NCBI GenBank assembly: GCA_019424865.1
Contig: JAHYYS010000036.1
Location: forward strand, 1 to 25,661
Length of the DNA stretch: 25,661 nucleotides
From: a bacterium
GTDB taxonomy: Bacteria > Bacillota > Clostridia > Oscillospirales > Oscillospiraceae
Direction: 5' to 3'
Below, in pieces: positions 22,135 through 25,661 of this stretch. The first letter of the stretch is position 1. Each line of letters opens with the position of its first letter. The notes below the pieces were generated by a model. That model was not told the DNA's origin. It ran no database searches and saw nothing but the letters and a program-made list of their open reading frames with translations. The translations under genes were made by a program, and so were the position numbers.

Positions 22135-22356
22135 TCAGCGGTTGACCTCCCGGTTGTCTGTGCGGCCCAGCAGGTAATCCGTGGAGACGCAGAAAAAGTC
22201 TCCCAGGAAAATCAGGCTGCTGCCCGGTGCGTCTATCTCCCCATACTCCCACCGCTGATAGTTTCTGGTTTTCATTCCCATCAATTCAGCCATATCGCTC
22301 TGCTTCATCTTTTTTTCCTCTCGAAGCAGACGCAGACGCTGGGAAAAAATCATCAT
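22135..22356 (-). CDS. XRE-family HTH regulator (module 2)
   Basis: 73 aa from ATG 22356 (a second ATG follows at 22353). HTH in SQRLRLLREEKKMKQSDMAEL, then RNYQRWEYGEIDAPG and LIFLGDFFCVSTDYLLGR, paralogous to the regulator at 14442-14714. There is no strong ribosome site at the ATG; an upstream TTG with AAGGGGG before it is possible. It diverges from a small gene whose promoter carries two 15-bp repeats. Its stop is one base before the RAYT start. Confidence 0.82.
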   Translation of the reverse strand: MMIFSQRLRLLREEKKMKQSDMAELMGMKTRNYQRWEYGEIDAPGSSLIFLGDFFCVSTDYLLGRTDNREVNR

Positions 22357-22383
22357 TTCAGGCCGCAAAACAGCAACGCCCCC

Positions 22384-22437
22384 TTGACATGATACAATAC
22401 ATCGTTTATTATATACCATATATGATGCAACACATCA
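22384..22437 (+). promoter_or_regulatory. Promoter with direct-repeat operator, module 2
   Basis: -35 TTGACA (22384-22389), 17-nt spacer, -10 TATTAT (22407-22412). A 15-bp direct repeat of pattern TGATRCAAYACATCR occurs at 22390-22404, filling the spacer, and at 22423-22437, 33 bp further on. Placement over the promoter suggests binding by the divergent XRE repressor. Confidence 0.6.
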
Positions 22438-22456
22438 TCTATGGGAGGTTCTAACC

Positions 22457-22705
22457 GTGAATCAGTTCTATGAATGGCTCTATGACCACTACGCGGAGCC
22501 CAGGTATGACGACAGCCGTTTTCCCGCCCCTTATCAGGACAAGAAGCGACAGTGGGAGCAGGTGCTGCAGAAGCTCCCGCCGGATGACCAGATCACCGCC
22601 CTGGACATGCTCAGCAGCGCGCAGATACACTGGGGCACCCAGGCCTTTGCCTACGGGGTTCACATCGGGCTGTTCCTGATCTCCGACCTGCCCGGGGAGA
22701 TATGA
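22457..22705 (+). CDS. Small DUF6809-like protein (module 2)
   Basis: 82 aa. GTG at 22457 is eight bases after GGGAGG. Sequence MNQFYEWLYDHYAEPRY, then ALDMLSSAQIHWGTQAFAYGVHIGLFLISDL. The last part aligns in pattern with FLSFVHGFRLGLELGRW of the module 1 small protein, and both are preceded by a divergent paralogous XRE gene. Soluble or weakly amphipathic, mostly helical. Function unknown. Confidence 0.75.
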   Translation: MNQFYEWLYDHYAEPRYDDSRFPAPYQDKKRQWEQVLQKLPPDDQITALDMLSSAQIHWGTQAFAYGVHIGLFLISDLPGEI

Positions 22706-22716
22706 GCCCATTGGGC

Positions 22717-23040
22717 AGGGCGCTTCGTCCAACAGCCGCGTTTTTGGGGTTCCTTTTGCATCGCTGCAAAAGGAATTTTCTGCCGCAGCGGCGACCCCCC
22801 TGTTTCGTTTTAAGGGTTGTTCCGCCTGCGGGCGGGCTGCTTTCCAGGGAAGGAAAGCAGCTGCGTCGGCACAAAGTCCGCTTTACTCGAAACGGCCTGA
22901 CGGCCATTTCTCGCCCGCTCCCTTGCGCCTCCTTTCCAACCGTGACCCGCTGCTCTGGGCTCACGATTTGGTGCCAATGCCGGGCCTGCGGGCCCGGACC
23001 CAGGGGCGTTCTTCTGATACCCTGGCATATGCAGTCGGCG
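22717..23040. other. Non-coding, hairpin-rich region after the small gene
   Basis: Contains an 11-bp perfect hairpin (22750-22760/22765-22775) followed by TTTTCTG, which could terminate the small gene; a 9-bp hairpin CTGCTTTCC/GGAAAGCAG (22837-22845/22852-22860); and a GGGCC/GGCCC hairpin near 22980-23000. Open frames here lack ribosome sites and recognisable protein. It may be a dispersed repeat or structured RNA; no family was recognised. Confidence 0.4.
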
Positions 23041-23159
23041 CGTTACCCTCTTGAACGGTGTCTAACCGTTATCGCTGCCGCTTTCCTCAATGACCTGTTC
23101 CGCTGCTTCTGCAAGATAATCTGCGCCTGAGAAAAGCAGCATACACCGCAGGTGATAAA

Positions 23160-23503
23160 CGGCGGGCGGCTGATAGCCGCCCCTACGAAAGCCATAGGCG
23201 GTACGGGAGACGCCCCGGATTCGGTATTGCCCTCCCGTAAAAAGGTGAAGCCGGTACGGCATCGCCGGATGGGCAAGGTGCTCAGGCGCTGCGCCGTTGT
23301 TCACATCACATTCCCCGCGTGTTTTCCGTCTGTAGGGGCGCACAGTGTGCGCCCGTAGGATACTGCTGCATTTATTTCGTAGGGGCGGATATTATCCGCC
23401 CGCTCTTCCAGTTTGATCCCCCCTCGCAAGGGCCGGTCTGGGACCGGCCCCTACGAATCACCGTGGCCCGGCACCCTGCGGGCGCACACTGTGCGCCCCT
23501 ACG
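23160..23503. repeat. REP-palindrome cluster upstream of the uvrB duplication
   Basis: Five palindromes in about 340 bp: GGGCGGCT..AGCCGCCC (23164-23182, reverse), GGCGCACAGTGTGCGCC (around 23332-23356, forward), GGGCGGATATTATCCGCCC (23379-23403, forward), GGGCCGGTC..GACCGGCCC (around 23428-23456, reverse) and GGGCGCACACTGTGCGCCC (around 23478-23502, reverse). Orientation is given by the GTAG side. Each stem has different bases that remain paired. No gene is seen from 23041 to 23524. Confidence 0.85.
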
Positions 23504-23524
23504 GAGAAAACGGGGTGCATGGGC

Positions 23525-23628
23525 GCGCTGTGCGCGGGTGGAAAGAGGCGCCCCGTCACTTCCCCCGCAACTCGATAATCTGATCCCGCAGCGCAGCGGC
23601 CAGCTCGAACTCCAGCATTTTGGCCGCC
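23525..23628 (-). pseudogene. Second copy of the uvrB 3' end (fragment)
   Basis: 104 bp matching 23744-23847 at 102 of 104 positions by eye, offset 219. It encodes AAKMLEFELAAALRDQIIEL then RGK and a stop (TGA here, TAA in uvrB), and includes 31 bp past the stop. It has no start signal and is read as a duplicated gene end. Confidence 0.88.
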
Positions 23629-23743
23629 GCCCCACGGGCAGTGCCCGCGGGGGCCCCGATGTTTTTAAATCCTCGGCGGAACTGAATTCCGCCTGCGGCA
23701 ATTCTTCGCTTCGCTCCGAATTGACGCGCCCCGTGGCGCGCCC
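23629..23743 (-). mobile_element. Putative insertion element between the two uvrB 3'-end copies
   Basis: 115 bp between the direct repeats. Layout equals the uvrA case: a variable hairpin (CCCC-CGGGCA/TGCCCG-GGGG, 23630-23652), an AT-rich link, and the 53-bp core at 23670-23722 (49 of 53 identical to 15797-15849). A GCGCC/GGCGC dyad comes before the gene end. Non-coding. Confidence 0.6.
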
Positions 23744-23774
23744 GCGCTGTGCGCGGGTGGAAAGAGGCGCCCCG

Positions 23775-25661
23775 TTACTTCCCCCGCAACTCGATAATCT
23801 GATCCCGCAGCGCGGCGGCCAGCTCGAACTCCAGCATTTTGGCCGCCTCTTTCATCTCCTTCTCCAGTCTGGCGATGCGCTCGGCCTTCTGCTGCTTGGT
23901 CAGGGCCTTCACCTCGCCCCGGCGCTCGGCGGTGTCCTCCTCGTCCTGGATATTGATGTCCAGCAGGTCCCGCACCGACTTGATTACCGTTCTGGGGGTA
24001 ATGCCGTGGGCCTTGTTGAAGGCGTCCTGCTTCTCCCGCCGGCGCTCGGTCTCGTCCATGGCCCGGCGCATGGAGGGGGTAATGGTATCGGCGTACATCA
24101 CCACCATGCCGTCGGCGTTTCGGGCGGCCCGGCCGATGGTCTGGATGAGGGAGGTCTCAGAGCGCAGGAAGCCCTCCTTGTCCGCGTCCAGAATGGCAAC
24201 CAGGGACACCTCAGGCAGGTCCAGGCCCTCCCGCAGCAGGTTGATGCCCACCAGCACGTCGAAGGTGCCCAGCCGCAGGTCCCGGATGATCTCCATGCGC
24301 TCCATGGCGTCAATGTCGTGGTGCATATAGCGCACCTTGATCCCCGCCCCCTGGAGATAGGCGGTCAGATCCTCGGCCATCTTTTTGGTCAGGGTCGTGA
24401 CCAGCACCCGCTCATTTCGGGCGGTGCGCTGGTTGATCTCTCCGATCAGGTCGTCAATCTGGCCCTCCACCGGCCGCACCTCGATGCGGGGATCCAGCAG
24501 ACCGGTGGGCCGGATTACCTGCTCCACAATCTGCCCCGACCGGGTGCGCTCATACTCTCCGGGGGTGGCGGAGACATAGACCACCTGGTTTACTCTCTGT
24601 TCAAATTCCTCAAATTTCAACGGACGGTTATCATAGGCGCAGGGCAGACGGAAGCCGTAGTCCACCAGGCTGGTCTTCCGCGCCCGGTCCCCGTTGTACA
24701 TGGCCCGCACCTGGGGCAGGGTGACATGGCTCTCGTCGATGAAAAGCACAAAGTCCTTGGGGAAGTAGTCCAGCAGGGTGTGGGGGGGCGACCCCACCGG
24801 CCGCCCCTCAATGACCCGGGAATAGTTCTCAATGCCCGAGCAATAGCCCAGCTCCTGCATCATCTCAATGTCGTACATGGTGCGCTGCTTGATGCGCTGG
24901 GCCTCCACCAGCTTGTTCTCCCTCTCGAAGAAGGCCACCCGCTCCTCCAGCTCCTTGTAGATCTCCTGGATGGCGGCGTCCATCTTCTCCTTGGGTGTGA
25001 CATAGTGGTTGGCCGGCCAGACGGGGACGGTGGTCAGCCGGCGGATGGGGGTCCCGGTGACCACATTGATTTCGCTGATGCGGTCGATCTCATCCCCAAA
25101 AAACTCCACCCGGATGGCGGCGTCCTTCCAATAGGCGGGCCAGATCTCCACCGTGTCCCCCCGGACCCGGAACATGTTGCGCTCAAAGGCGATGTCGTTG
25201 CGCTCGTAGCGGATGGCCACCAACCGCTTTAAAAATTCGTCCCGTTCCAGGATATCGCCCACCCGGAGGGAGACCATCATCTTGGCAAAGTCCTCCGGCT
25301 CGCCCAGGCCGTAGATGCAGGACACGGAGGACACCACGATCACGTCCCGCCGCTCCAGCAGGGAGGCGGTGGCCGACAGCCGCAGGCGGTCAATCTCCTC
25401 GTTCACCGCCGAGTCCTTCTCAATGAAGGTGTCGGTGTGGGGAATATAGGCCTCTGGCTGGTAGTAATCGTAGTAGGAGACAAAGTACTCCACCGCGTTG
25501 TTGGGGAAGAACTCCTTGAACTCGGCGCACAGCTGAGCGGCCAGCGTCTTGTTGTGGGCCAGTACCAGGGTGGGGCGCTGGACCTGCTCGATGATCTTGG
25601 CCATGGTGAAGGTCTTGCCCGAGCCGGTGACGCCCAGCAGGGTCTGCTCGTCCAGCCCCAT
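23775..25661 (-). CDS. uvrB: Excinuclease ABC subunit B (5' end outside window)
   Basis: 628 residues visible; roughly 25-35 N-terminal residues lie beyond the right edge, so the ATG at 25661 is not the true start. Helicase-fold subunit loaded on damage by UvrA and partner of UvrC. Seen: Walker A GVTGSGKTF, the beta-hairpin region YFVSYYDYYQPEAYIP, SATASLLERRDVIVVSSVSCIYG, DESHVTLPQ, YVSATPGEYE, RVLVTTLTKKMAEDL, GINLLREGLDLPEVSLVAILDADKEG (in pieces), QTIGRAARN, and the C-terminal UVR motif LEKEMKEAAKMLEFELAAALRDQ. The 3' end is duplicated downstream across an insertion-like element shared with uvrA. Confidence 0.97.
   Translation of the reverse strand: MGLDEQTLLGVTGSGKTFTMAKIIEQVQRPTLVLAHNKTLAAQLCAEFKEFFPNNAVEYFVSYYDYYQPEAYIPHTDTFIEKDSAVNEEIDRLRLSATASLLERRDVIVVSSVSCIYGLGEPEDFAKMMVSLRVGDILERDEFLKRLVAIRYERNDIAFERNMFRVRGDTVEIWPAYWKDAAIRVEFFGDEIDRISEINVVTGTPIRRLTTVPVWPANHYVTPKEKMDAAIQEIYKELEERVAFFERENKLVEAQRIKQRTMYDIEMMQELGYCSGIENYSRVIEGRPVGSPPHTLLDYFPKDFVLFIDESHVTLPQVRAMYNGDRARKTSLVDYGFRLPCAYDNRPLKFEEFEQRVNQVVYVSATPGEYERTRSGQIVEQVIRPTGLLDPRIEVRPVEGQIDDLIGEINQRTARNERVLVTTLTKKMAEDLTAYLQGAGIKVRYMHHDIDAMERMEIIRDLRLGTFDVLVGINLLREGLDLPEVSLVAILDADKEGFLRSETSLIQTIGRAARNADGMVVMYADTITPSMRRAMDETERRREKQDAFNKAHGITPRTVIKSVRDLLDINIQDEEDTAERRGEVKALTKQQKAERIARLEKEMKEAAKMLEFELAAALRDQIIELRGK

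Noticed and set aside
1..25661. tRNA, rRNA or known riboswitch
   Set aside because: Looking through both strands by eye, no tRNA T-loop with matching acceptor, rRNA segment or familiar riboswitch core was recognised. A covariance search would be decisive.

Overview
The window looks like chromosome of a high-G+C, spore-forming-type Firmicute of the Oscillospiraceae (Flavonifractor/Pseudoflavonifractor/Intestinimonas-like). This is inferred from the Clostridium symbiosum-type glutamate dehydrogenase, the yaaL-bofA pair, RecD2, BioY, SLH-domain and RsgI-like proteins, strong AGGAGG ribosome sites and sigma-A promoters, and G+C-rich codon use. Nothing indicates a prophage or plasmid. Placement at genus level is inference only. 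|| Layout. 1-4.6 kb: the 3' part of glnS (+) converges on a two-gene glutamate dehydrogenase operon (-). The first gene is a canonical NADP-type gdhA; the second is an NAD-type paralogue whose catalytic lysine is replaced by alanine. 4.6-6.8 kb: an ECF sigma factor and its overlapping membrane anti-sigma factor (RsgI-like middle domain plus three PepSY repeats). 7.2-9.2 kb: bioY (-), with a BirA-like operator on its promoter, diverges from an exported SLH protein (+). 9.7-10.2 kb: yaaL-bofA (+). 10.5-13.0 kb: recD2 and a small membrane protein (-). 13.4-14.7 kb: XRE regulator, GNAT acetyltransferase and small multidrug-export-family protein (-), with a small DUF6809-like gene divergent from the XRE gene. 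15.9-22.4 kb: a tightly packed minus-strand run of XRE regulator, REP-associated tyrosine transposase (RAYT), an unknown protein, YbaK deacylase, an unknown membrane protein, a TfoX_N-CPCC-DUF3788 fusion, and uvrA. A second small DUF6809-like gene diverges from the XRE gene. 23.8 kb to the end: uvrB (-), cut by the window edge. || The most unusual content lies between and at the edges of genes. (1) About 18 short palindromes with a shared GTAGGGGC...GCCCGC frame but different, internally compensated stems lie at 13.1-13.4, 15.0-15.6, 21.8-22.0 and 23.1-23.5 kb. A RAYT is present, and two copies sit in frame inside the RAYT gene itself. (2) uvrA and uvrB each carry the same 53-bp core (49/53 identical) just beyond the stop codon, followed by a second copy of that gene's own 3' end (112 and 104 bp). 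This looks like an undescribed insertion element that duplicates or regenerates gene 3' ends. (3) A 181-bp tandem repeat is built from an inverted pair of the palindromes. (4) A second family of intergenic hairpin elements (about 1.03-1.15, 4.34-4.56, 7.08-7.17 and 10.38-10.47 kb) shows a compensatory base-pair change and seems to serve as gene-end punctuation. (5) Two paralogous XRE/small-protein divergent modules each have direct-repeat operators over the promoter.
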